From Clostridiales bacterium (GTDB lineage Bacteria > Bacillota > Clostridia > Lachnospirales > Lachnospiraceae): 30,012 bases of DNA. Numbering within the stretch: the stretch's first letter is position 1; the number at the start of each line of letters is the position of its first letter. A program made the position numbers and the translations under genes. The stretch is from the NCBI GenBank assembly GCA_018376135.1, contig JAHABX010000032.1:1-30012 (forward strand). Reading direction: 5' to 3'. This document shows positions 7,984 to 14,633 of this stretch, one piece after another. The notes under the pieces are model-generated. The model was not told the DNA's origin. It was given only the letters and a program-made list of their open reading frames with translations, and made no database searches.

Positions 7984-8190
7984 ATGGAAGAAACAAAGAA
8001 TCTGGATTTTGAAAAGTTGGAGCCCCACGACAGGCTGAAATATGAAATTGCTGAGGAGCTTGGGCTTTTGGATAAGGTAAGAGAAGGCGGCTGGAAGGCA
8101 TTGTCCTCCCGGGAGACCGGAAGAATTGGGGGAATGATCAGCCGCAGGAGAAAGGCACAGGAGAAGAATATTCAGGAACGGAATGCATAG
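7984..8190 (+). CDS. small acid-soluble spore protein, alpha/beta type
   Basis: A 68-residue basic protein that should coat and protect DNA in the dormant spore. It has the two conserved blocks of the family: DRLKYEIAEELGL near residues 18-30 and SSRETGRIGGMISRRRK near 42-58, joined by a short divergent loop. The first block resembles the site cut by the germination protease GPR. It starts at the ATG after AAAGGAG; an in-frame TTG two codons earlier overlaps the hairpin arm and is unlikely. A Csp-like subtilase follows 23 bases later, so both may be made late in sporulation. Confidence 0.85.
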   Translation: MEETKNLDFEKLEPHDRLKYEIAEELGLLDKVREGGWKALSSRETGRIGGMISRRRKAQEKNIQERNA

Positions 8191-8213
8191 CCTGATAAGA
8201 AAAGGCATTTTGT

Positions 8214-9905
8214 ATGAATGATCAGAAAATAGAGAATCAATTGAATCTTGCACTGGAGGCAACCCAGGAGGAGCGTGAGAAATCTCCGGATCTGGAGACG
8301 GGCTATGACCCTGTGGAACGGACCTGGGAGATCATTGTAAAATATTCCGGCAGTCTGGGACAGATCGTGCCGGAAGCTGTACGGGTGACAGAGCTGCTCA
8401 ATGAATATGCGATCCTGATCGTACCGGAATCTCTTCTGGAAGCGGTGGCGCAGATTCCGGAGATTGAATATATCGAGAAGCCGAGAAGGCTGTATTTTGC
8501 ACGGACGGAAGGGATGCGTGCGTCTTGCGTGACGCCGGTCCGCCGTCCGCCTTTTTCGCTGACGGGAAAAGGGGTGTTGGTAGCGGTGCTGGATTCCGGT
8601 GCGGATTACCGGCATCCGGAGTTCCGCCGCGGGGATGGCAGGACCCGGATACGGAATCTGTGGGATCAGACGGTATCGGGAAGAGCCCCCGATGGGTATC
8701 ATCTGGGAACCGAATTTACAGAGGAGGAGCTAAATGCATCCCTTGACGCAGGAGGAGAGCCTCCCGTAAGCCGGGATGTGAGCGGACATGGAACCGGGGT
8801 ACTGGCAATTGCTGCCGGAACCGGAGGTATGGCTTATGAAAGTGATCTTCTGGTGGTAAAGCTGGGAAATCCCGCAGAAGGAGGATTTCCCAGGACCACG
8901 GAGCTGATGCAGGGACTGGATTATGTGATACGGAAGGCGTTGGAATACCGGATGCCGGTGGCAGTCAATATCAGCTTTGGAAATACCTATGGTTCCCATA
9001 CCGGAACCAGTCTTCTGGAACGATATATGGATGACATGAGCAATCTGTGGAAATCCGTGATCTGTGTAGGAAGCGGAAATGAGGGAGCGGCTGCCGGACA
9101 TGCGGGAGGACAGCTCAGAAACAGAGAGATACAGAACGTGGAATTTGCAACAGGTCCTTATGAACCTTCCCTGAGCCTTCAGATATGGAAAAATTATGTG
9201 GATACATTTGAAGTGTCCATTGTTCATCCCAATGGAACGGTAATCGGACCATTTCTGGAGCGTCCCACAGTTCAGCGGTATCAGGCAGGCAGAACGGAGC
9301 TTTTGGTCTATTATGGGGAACCCAGTCCATACAGCGCACAGCAGGAGATCTATGTGGAATTTATTCCCTCCGGAGATTATATGGATAATGGGATCTGGAA
9401 TATCCGTCTGGTTCCGGTGAAGATCATAGACGGAATCTATCAGATGTGGTTTCCCGGTTATGAAGCCATCGGGGGTGCGACCCGGTTTCTGCGTCCCACA
9501 GAGAACAATACGCTGACGATTCCCTCCACTGCCTTCCGGGTGATCACTGTGGGAGCTTACAATACAGTAACAGATGCATATGCGGATTTTTCAGGAAGAG
9601 GTTCTGCCGACAATGGATCACAGAAGCCCACTCTGGTAGCGCCGGGGGTAAATATTCTGACTGCTGCGCCAAATGGAGGCTATATACGACAGACAGGAAC
9701 CTCTTTTGCAGCGCCCTTTGTGACCGGGGCGGCAGCTCTTCTGATGCAGTACGGGATCACAGACGGAAATGATCCTTATCTGTACGGAGAGAAGGTGAAA
9801 GCTTTTCTGAGAAGAGGAGCGCAGCCGCTGCCCGCCTTCCGGGAGTATCCCAATCCGGTGGTGGGGTATGGGAAGCTGTGTGTGGAGAAGAGCCTGCCTG
9901 TTTAA
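8214..9905 (+). CDS. Csp-like subtilisin-family (S8) serine protease
   Basis: A 563-residue subtilase with all three catalytic residues: Asp127 in VLDSGADYRHPEF, His192 in SGHGTGV and Ser497 in GTSFAAP. The oxyanion region GSGNEG is also present. There is no signal peptide. The N-terminal 100 residues look like the short prodomain of clostridial Csp proteases, and a long insert (about 300-440) between the Asn and Ser motifs is typical of CspB-like and related clostridial enzymes. Csp proteases activate the cortex hydrolase SleC during germination. Position after a spore-protein gene supports a spore role, though many Lachnospiraceae carry several such paralogs of unknown substrate. The ribosome site (AAAAGG) is weak and part of a GCCT/AGGC mini-stem. 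Confidence 0.85.
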   Translation: MNDQKIENQLNLALEATQEEREKSPDLETGYDPVERTWEIIVKYSGSLGQIVPEAVRVTELLNEYAILIVPESLLEAVAQIPEIEYIEKPRRLYFARTEGMRASCVTPVRRPPFSLTGKGVLVAVLDSGADYRHPEFRRGDGRTRIRNLWDQTVSGRAPDGYHLGTEFTEEELNASLDAGGEPPVSRDVSGHGTGVLAIAAGTGGMAYESDLLVVKLGNPAEGGFPRTTELMQGLDYVIRKALEYRMPVAVNISFGNTYGSHTGTSLLERYMDDMSNLWKSVICVGSGNEGAAAGHAGGQLRNREIQNVEFATGPYEPSLSLQIWKNYVDTFEVSIVHPNGTVIGPFLERPTVQRYQAGRTELLVYYGEPSPYSAQQEIYVEFIPSGDYMDNGIWNIRLVPVKIIDGIYQMWFPGYEAIGGATRFLRPTENNTLTIPSTAFRVITVGAYNTVTDAYADFSGRGSADNGSQKPTLVAPGVNILTAAPNGGYIRQTGTSFAAPFVTGAAALLMQYGITDGNDPYLYGEKVKAFLRRGAQPLPAFREYPNPVVGYGKLCVEKSLPV

Positions 9906-9937
9906 AAGAGAGAAGATAATTTCCTTATAACATAAAA

Positions 9938-9971
9938 ATGTGTTAATACACATAAAATAGTAATGACTATT
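9938..9971. promoter_or_regulatory. two inverted repeats upstream of the ATPase stump
   Basis: ATGTGT-TAAT-ACACAT (9938-9953) and AATAGT-AATG-ACTATT (9956-9971) are perfect 6-bp inverted repeats side by side. The second overlaps the -35 of the following promoter, so they look like operators. Confidence 0.35.
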
Positions 9972-9998
9972 GAATATAAAATCATTTAATGCTACAAT
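9970..9998 (+). promoter_or_regulatory. sigma-A-type promoter of the truncated ATPase gene
   Basis: TTGAAT (9970-9975), a 17-base spacer and TACAAT (9993-9998) lie about 45 bases before the start of the stump. Confidence 0.6.
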
Positions 9999-10045
9999 AC
10001 CATTACTAAAAAATGTGCCAGACACAAAAATAAGGAGTGAAAGGA

Positions 10046-10192
10046 ATGGAGATAAAAAGAGATTCCTACCTTGAACAGTTAAAAATAAGAAAAGATAACG
10101 GAATGATTAAAATTATTACTGGAATAAGAAGATGTGGGAAATCTTTCCTGTTATTTGTATTGTTTAAAAAGTATATTTGTATGCCTTTGTAA
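10046..10192 (+). pseudogene. N-terminal stump of an AAA-family ATPase (AAA_14/DUF4143 type)
   Basis: A 48-codon frame behind AAGGAG-like sites starts MEIKRDSYLEQL and contains the P-loop region IITGIRRCGKSFLL. This is the exact opening of the roughly 400-residue clostridial ATPases with a C-terminal DUF4143 domain, which have been linked to mobile or defence contexts but lack a clear function. After KKYICMPL the frame stops and nothing of the rest (Walker B, DUF4143) is found downstream. It is therefore a truncated remnant that kept its promoter and ribosome site. It could still make a short peptide. Confidence 0.75.
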
Positions 10193-10196
10193 GGAC

Positions 10197-10264
10197 AAAA
10201 AAAAGAAACGAGCAAGCCGTTCGAATAATAGTGTTGTACGGTGGTAAACTTCGTTTCTTTTTTT
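10197..10264. terminator. bidirectional terminator between the ATPase stump and the LysR gene
   Basis: Eight A plus GAAACGA (10197-10211) pair with TCGTTTC plus seven T (10251-10264). The AT-rich ends give T-tracts on both strands, so it can serve the plus-strand unit and the minus-strand regulator gene. Confidence 0.65.
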
Positions 10265-10313
10265 GAGACTAGAAAATGAAAGAATTGTCAAGAGGATAAG
10301 TGAAAAAAAGTTT

Positions 10314-11201
10314 TCACTGCCGGTCCGAATATTCAGCGATCACATAATCGTGAAAATTTTTCACAGCCGGTGTCAGGTGATGGGTCTTCAGGGTCGCCAT
10401 ATAAAAGTTACGCTCCCAGTAAGGGGATGCGATCTGGATGATCTTCAGATCCATTCGGAGCAGATCCGGCATGTAGGGCACGACCGCAACTCCGAAGCCC
10501 CTGGAGACAAGACCGGCAATTACAATATCCTCCTCGATCTCATATGCGATCTGAGGTGTCACATGGATCTTCTCAAATAAATTGTCTACGATGCTTCTGA
10601 GACCGGAAGAAGGAGAGAAATATACCTGTGGGTAGGGAGCCAGCTCCTCCAGATCGATGGTATAACGACTGGAAAGAGGATGGTTTCGGGGGACGATCAC
10701 CACCAGATCCTGCCGGGAAACAGGAATAAATTCAATATCCGATTCCTTCTCAAGCTTTGTGCAGAATACAATATCATATTTTTCGTCTTTAAGACCATCG
10801 ATCAAAGATGCAGTAATACCTGTATGAAATTTGAAATAGATGGTCTTTTCTTTCTGGGTCTCCAGAAACCCACGTGCCATTTCAGGTATGAATTCCATGC
10901 CAAGGGTTCGGAGAAAGCCAAGCTCAATAATTCCCTCCCCCATTGCGATATGCTGCATGTCCTGGATCCCTTCGTCCAGAATATTCAATGATTTTTCCAC
11001 ATAGGATAAAAACTGCGCTCCCTCCGGAGTGAGCGCAGAACGTCTCCCCTGCTTTTCGAATAAAGAGACGCCCAGCTCCTGTTCCAGAAGCGAAATGGAG
11101 TGGCTGAGACTTGGCTGGGCAATACACAGCTGTTCGGCAGTCTTTCGGAAATGACCATTTCTTGCCAGAAGGGCAAAATAGCGGAGCTGATACAGATTCA
11201 T
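10314..11201 (-). CDS. LysR-family transcriptional regulator (QuiR-like candidate)
   Basis: A 295-residue LysR-type regulator. The winged helix-turn-helix spans residues 1-60 (LRYFALLARNGHFRKTAEQL, then QPSLSHSISLLEQELGVSLF). The effector-binding domain runs from about residue 90 to the end. The gene is divergent from the quinate/shikimate operon with 150 bases between the starts, which is the classic LysR layout. It therefore probably activates that operon in response to shikimate, quinate or dehydroshikimate, as QuiR does in Listeria. The AGGAGG site lies just before the start. The family is sure; the inducer is inferred. Confidence 0.9.
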   Translation of the reverse strand: MNLYQLRYFALLARNGHFRKTAEQLCIAQPSLSHSISLLEQELGVSLFEKQGRRSALTPEGAQFLSYVEKSLNILDEGIQDMQHIAMGEGIIELGFLRTLGMEFIPEMARGFLETQKEKTIYFKFHTGITASLIDGLKDEKYDIVFCTKLEKESDIEFIPVSRQDLVVIVPRNHPLSSRYTIDLEELAPYPQVYFSPSSGLRSIVDNLFEKIHVTPQIAYEIEEDIVIAGLVSRGFGVAVVPYMPDLLRMDLKIIQIASPYWERNFYMATLKTHHLTPAVKNFHDYVIAEYSDRQ

Positions 11202-11207
11202 ATGCGT

Positions 11208-11313
11208 GTTCCTCCTGATATCTTTTTCAAACAGTATATCACAAATGATAGATATAAACTATTGATTAGAATGAAATAATGCATTTGATAATAATTTCAC
11301 ATATTACTACAAT
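11208..11313. promoter_or_regulatory. divergent promoter region between lysR and the shikimate operon
   Basis: On the plus strand TTGATA (11285-11290), 17 bases, TACAAT (11308-11313) forms a good promoter for the operon. On the minus strand a TATACT -10 with a weak -35 serves lysR. A TATCA-CAAA-TGATA inverted repeat (11237-11250) overlaps the lysR promoter and is a candidate regulator-binding site. Confidence 0.6.
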
Positions 11314-11351
11314 AAAGGGCAGAGAAACATATAAAAACGAGGTGGATGAAA

Positions 11352-12212
11352 ATGATGATAACAGGTACAACAAGGCTTCTGGGGTTATTTGGTTCTCCGG
11401 TGGAGCATTCCATGTCACCGGTTATGTATAACTGCTGTTTTGAAAAATGGAAGCTTGACTGGAGATATTTTGCCTTCGATATTACGAAAGAACAGACAGA
11501 GGATGCCGTGAAAGCGTTTCGGGCGCTGGGCATGAAGGGGGCAAACGTGACCATGCCCTGCAAACAGGCGGTGATCCCGTATTTGGACTGGGTCTCACCT
11601 GCAGTCCGGTTATCCGGTGCATGCAATACCATCGTGAATGACAGCGGTACTTTAAAGGGATACATGACGGACGGAGAAGGATATGTCATGAATCTGCAGA
11701 GCCATGGCATGGATATAAAGGGGAAAAAGCTGACCCTGCTCGGAGCCGGAGGTGCGGCAACAGCCATACAGGTCCAGACTCTGCTGGAGGGCGTGGCTGA
11801 AGTACATGTCTTTAATAAAGCGGACGGTTTCTGGGATCTGGCACAGAAGAAGGTGCAGGAGCTGCAGGATGCGTTTCCGAATCAGAAAATTGCACTCTAC
11901 GATCTGGATGATCAGGAGCTGCTGAGAGAAAAAATACAGGAAAGTGATGTACTGACGAATGCCACCAGAGCCGGTATGGCGCCTTTGGAGGGAATCAGTC
12001 TGATACAGGATGTTTCCCTGTTCCGGGAAAGCCTTCTGGTAACTGACTGTGTATATAATCCGAGAAAAACCAGACTGCTGACAGATGCAGAAGAAAACGG
12101 AAGTCCGACTGCGGATGGAGTGGGAATGCTTCTCTATCAGGGAGCGGCTGCGGCAAAGCTCTATACCGGGCTGGATATGCCGGTGGATGAGATCAGGGAA
12201 CAATTTTTTTAA
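11352..12212 (+). CDS. aroE: quinate/shikimate dehydrogenase, YdiB-like, first copy
   Basis: A 286-residue member of the shikimate dehydrogenase family. The substrate motif GSPVEHSMSP is near the start. NVTMPCK carries the catalytic Lys71, TDGEG carries Asp107, and GAGGAATA is the nucleotide loop. The cofactor strand ends in VFNKAD rather than the NRT motif of NADP enzymes, as in E. coli YdiB, which accepts NAD and oxidises both quinate and shikimate. A biosynthetic AroE would normally lie with other aro genes; here the LysR and carrier neighbours suggest catabolism. The ATG at 11352 is used because AGGTGG ends six bases before it; 11346 abuts the site and 11355 is also possible. Confidence 0.88.
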   Translation: MMITGTTRLLGLFGSPVEHSMSPVMYNCCFEKWKLDWRYFAFDITKEQTEDAVKAFRALGMKGANVTMPCKQAVIPYLDWVSPAVRLSGACNTIVNDSGTLKGYMTDGEGYVMNLQSHGMDIKGKKLTLLGAGGAATAIQVQTLLEGVAEVHVFNKADGFWDLAQKKVQELQDAFPNQKIALYDLDDQELLREKIQESDVLTNATRAGMAPLEGISLIQDVSLFRESLLVTDCVYNPRKTRLLTDAEENGSPTADGVGMLLYQGAAAAKLYTGLDMPVDEIREQFF

Positions 12213-12236
12213 GCAGAATGACAGGGAGAGAGACAT

Positions 12237-13436
12237 ATGAACAAAAGAAAATACTATCCGGCAGCAGTAGCGCTGTACATTACATATTTTTTACTGGGGA
12301 TATCGGCAACGATCGTCGGTCAGTATAAGCAGGAATTTGCTGCGGCATGGGGAGCGGCAAGACTGGAGGACGGTACCTTTGAGATCAGCCGTGTGATGAC
12401 GGTAATCGCCGCCATAGGTCTGGGCAGGCTTATTGCATTTCCGGCTGCCGGACCTTTTTCGGACCGGTATGGAAGAAAGAAAAGCGCGTTGGTGGGAATG
12501 ACCTTTTTCCTTATCTTTTTTGCAGGGCTTCCCTTTACGACGAATACGGCGGAAGCCTATGTTCTGCTTATGTGTGCCGGAATAGGCAATTCCTTTCTGG
12601 ACACCAGCGTTACGCCCTCCTGTATGGAGATCTTCAGTGAGCATGGCGCGGTGGCAAATCTGTTTACCAAGTTTTCCGTGTCCGTGGGACAGTTTCTGCT
12701 TCCGATCCTGATCCTGTCCATTGACGGTCTGGGCATGACGTACCATACCACATTCTTTCTGGCAGCGGGACTTGTGGTGCTGGATACCATTGCAATTGTG
12801 CTCTTTCCGTTCCCGGACAGAGAAAGAAATACTGAAAAAGCCGGGAAAAAGAAAAGTAAAATTCAGCTGTCACCGGCACTGTTTCTGCTGATCGGCATCG
12901 GCTTTACGTCATCGGCGACCTTTATGATCTTCATGAACTGCAATCAGGAGCTGGGCATTCTGTACGGATTGGAAAATCCGCAGCTGATACAGTCGTTTTA
13001 TTCCGTTGGAATTGTAACGGCGGTACTGCTGACTTCGGTCCTGGTAAGCAAGGGGATCAAGCCCATAAGGATTCTGGTGGCGTATCCTCTGGTGGCATGT
13101 GCTTCATTGCTGCTCATGTATCTGGTCCGGAGCCCACAGATCTGTCTGGCAGGCGGATTTCTGATTGGTTTTTTTGCAGCGGGAGGAGTGCTGCAGCTTA
13201 CCACCTCTACGGCAAATGAGATGTATCCGGAGCACAGAGGCGTCATTACTGCAATGGTCATGTTTGCATCTGCAATCTCCAATTATGTTGTCATAAATGC
13301 AGCGGGTCTTCTGACCGCAGCAGGAGGGGCAAATGGTCCGAGGCTGATACTGCTTTTTAATATGCTGGTGACATTTATCGGCATTCTGTTTGCCATCGTA
13401 CTGAATATCAAATATGCAAAGGACATTGAAAAGTGA
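12237..13436 (+). CDS. major facilitator superfamily transporter, candidate quinate/shikimate carrier
   Basis: A 399-residue membrane protein with about 12 hydrophobic segments. The loop between segments 2 and 3 has the family motif GPFSDRYGRKKS (about 77-88). It starts 24 bases after the dehydrogenase gene behind AGGGAGAG and ends in an overlap with the shikimate kinase remnant. Family membership is clear. Its substrate cannot be read from sequence; import of quinate, shikimate or a related cyclic acid is inferred from its place between two quinate/shikimate dehydrogenase genes. Export of a product is the alternative. Confidence 0.85.
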   Translation: MNKRKYYPAAVALYITYFLLGISATIVGQYKQEFAAAWGAARLEDGTFEISRVMTVIAAIGLGRLIAFPAAGPFSDRYGRKKSALVGMTFFLIFFAGLPFTTNTAEAYVLLMCAGIGNSFLDTSVTPSCMEIFSEHGAVANLFTKFSVSVGQFLLPILILSIDGLGMTYHTTFFLAAGLVVLDTIAIVLFPFPDRERNTEKAGKKKSKIQLSPALFLLIGIGFTSSATFMIFMNCNQELGILYGLENPQLIQSFYSVGIVTAVLLTSVLVSKGIKPIRILVAYPLVACASLLLMYLVRSPQICLAGGFLIGFFAAGGVLQLTTSTANEMYPEHRGVITAMVMFASAISNYVVINAAGLLTAAGGANGPRLILLFNMLVTFIGILFAIVLNIKYAKDIEK

Positions 13437-13754
13437 CAAGAGAATTATCGAATTTAAGGGAAATGACAGGTGACTGTGACAGGGAAATTGTACAGGCGAA
13501 GGCGCTGTTTGACAGGAATATTCTTCTGATTGGTTTTATGGGAGCCGGAAGCCATTCTGGAACGGGTTAAAAACAGTACAGACAGACCGCTGCTCAACGG
13601 AAACATGAATGTTCCGTTTATCAGTGACCTGATGGAAAGCAGGAGAGAAAAATACAGTGCGGCGGCTGATATGGTAATTGATACAACCGGAAAAGAAATC
13701 GTCGAAATATGTGAAGAACTGCTGCAGAAGCTCTCTGCCATGCAGAAACAATAA
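13433..13754 (+). pseudogene. aroK: shikimate kinase pseudogene with a large internal deletion
   Basis: The first part (GTG at 13433, GTGA overlap with the carrier gene) ends in NILLIGFMGAG, the start of the shikimate kinase P-loop GFMGxGKST. Directly after this the frame is lost (stop at 13568-13570). In another frame the sequence continues with ILERVKNSTDRPLLNGNM and an ending EKYSAAADMVIDTTG, which is the C-terminal third of shikimate kinase. About 90-100 codons are missing, including the Walker A lysine, the shikimate-binding Asp and Arg, and the GGG motif. The enzyme cannot work. The word GAGCCGGAA at the junction fits deletion between short direct repeats. Upstream residues (NLREMTGDCDREIV) vaguely recall a chorismate mutase helix. 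Confidence 0.85.
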
Positions 13755-13769
13755 AGAGGAGGAAGGAAA

Positions 13770-14615
13770 ATGTCTAAAAAATATCCAATCACAGTAAGTT
13801 CCTGGACACTGGGAGACAAATGTACATTTGAAGAAAGGGTGAAGGCTGCAAAGAACGCCGGATTTGAAGGAATCGGGCTCAGAGCAGAAACCTATGTGGA
13901 TGCTTTAAACGAAGGGCTGTTTGACAGAGATATTCTGAGCATTCTTGAAAAATACCATATGCGTGTGACAGAGGTGGAGTATATCGTTCAGTGGGCAGAG
14001 GAAAGCAGAAGCTACGAACAGAAATACAAGGAGCAGATGTGCTTCCACATGTGTGAGCTGTTCGGTGTCGCTCATATCAACTGTGGACTGATGGAAGCCT
14101 ATTCCGTAGAATATACAGCACAGAAGTTAAAGGAATTATGCGGACGGGCAGGACATCTGATCATTGGGGTAGAGCCCATGCCATACAGTGGGATCCCGAA
14201 TGTGGCGAGAGCCTGGGAGATTGTAAAGGCAAGCGGCTGTAAGAATGCAAAGATCATACTGGATTCCTGGCACTGGTTAAGAGCAGGACAGCCGGTGGAC
14301 CCTGGTGTCCTGGACGGAATTCCGGCTGATAAGATTGTTTCCGTACAGATCAATGATGTATATGAGAGACCTTACGCAGCGAACGTTTTAAGGGATGAAT
14401 CCATGCATGACAGACTGGCTCCGGGTACAGGCTGCGGGAATACAGAAGCCTTCTGCCGGATGCTGAAGGAAAAAGGAGTACAGCCGCTGGCATTTGGCGT
14501 GGAGGTAATCAGCGATCAGATACTTTCGACCGGTGTGAAAGAGGCAGCAGAATATAATTTTGAAAATACAAAAAAGGTACTCATGAATTCATGGCAGGAA
14601 ATTTTGTCTGAGTAA
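13770..14615 (+). CDS. xylose-isomerase-like TIM-barrel protein, candidate 3-dehydroshikimate dehydratase
   Basis: A 281-residue protein of the sugar phosphate isomerase/epimerase (AP-endonuclease 2 fold) family. Candidate metal ligands are Glu135 in GVEPMPYSG, Asp165 with His168 in ILDSWHW, the VQINDV strand near 192-197, and Glu245 in FGVEVIS. The RLAPGTG loop near 215 is also typical. Enzymes of this fold (QuiC1/AsbF type) dehydrate 3-dehydroshikimate to protocatechuate, and in Listeria such genes sit with aroE and a LysR activator, as here. That makes this the best guess. Isomerisation of another cyclic polyol is possible. It has a strong GAGGAGG site, 15 bases after the kinase remnant. 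Confidence 0.8.
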   Translation: MSKKYPITVSSWTLGDKCTFEERVKAAKNAGFEGIGLRAETYVDALNEGLFDRDILSILEKYHMRVTEVEYIVQWAEESRSYEQKYKEQMCFHMCELFGVAHINCGLMEAYSVEYTAQKLKELCGRAGHLIIGVEPMPYSGIPNVARAWEIVKASGCKNAKIILDSWHWLRAGQPVDPGVLDGIPADKIVSVQINDVYERPYAANVLRDESMHDRLAPGTGCGNTEAFCRMLKEKGVQPLAFGVEVISDQILSTGVKEAAEYNFENTKKVLMNSWQEILSE

Positions 14616-14633
14616 GAAAAAGGGGGAAAGGAC

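Noticed and set aside
10263..10580. Plus-strand open frame of 105 codons at the lysR end
   Set aside because: It is antisense to the LysR effector domain and has no ribosome site or motif.
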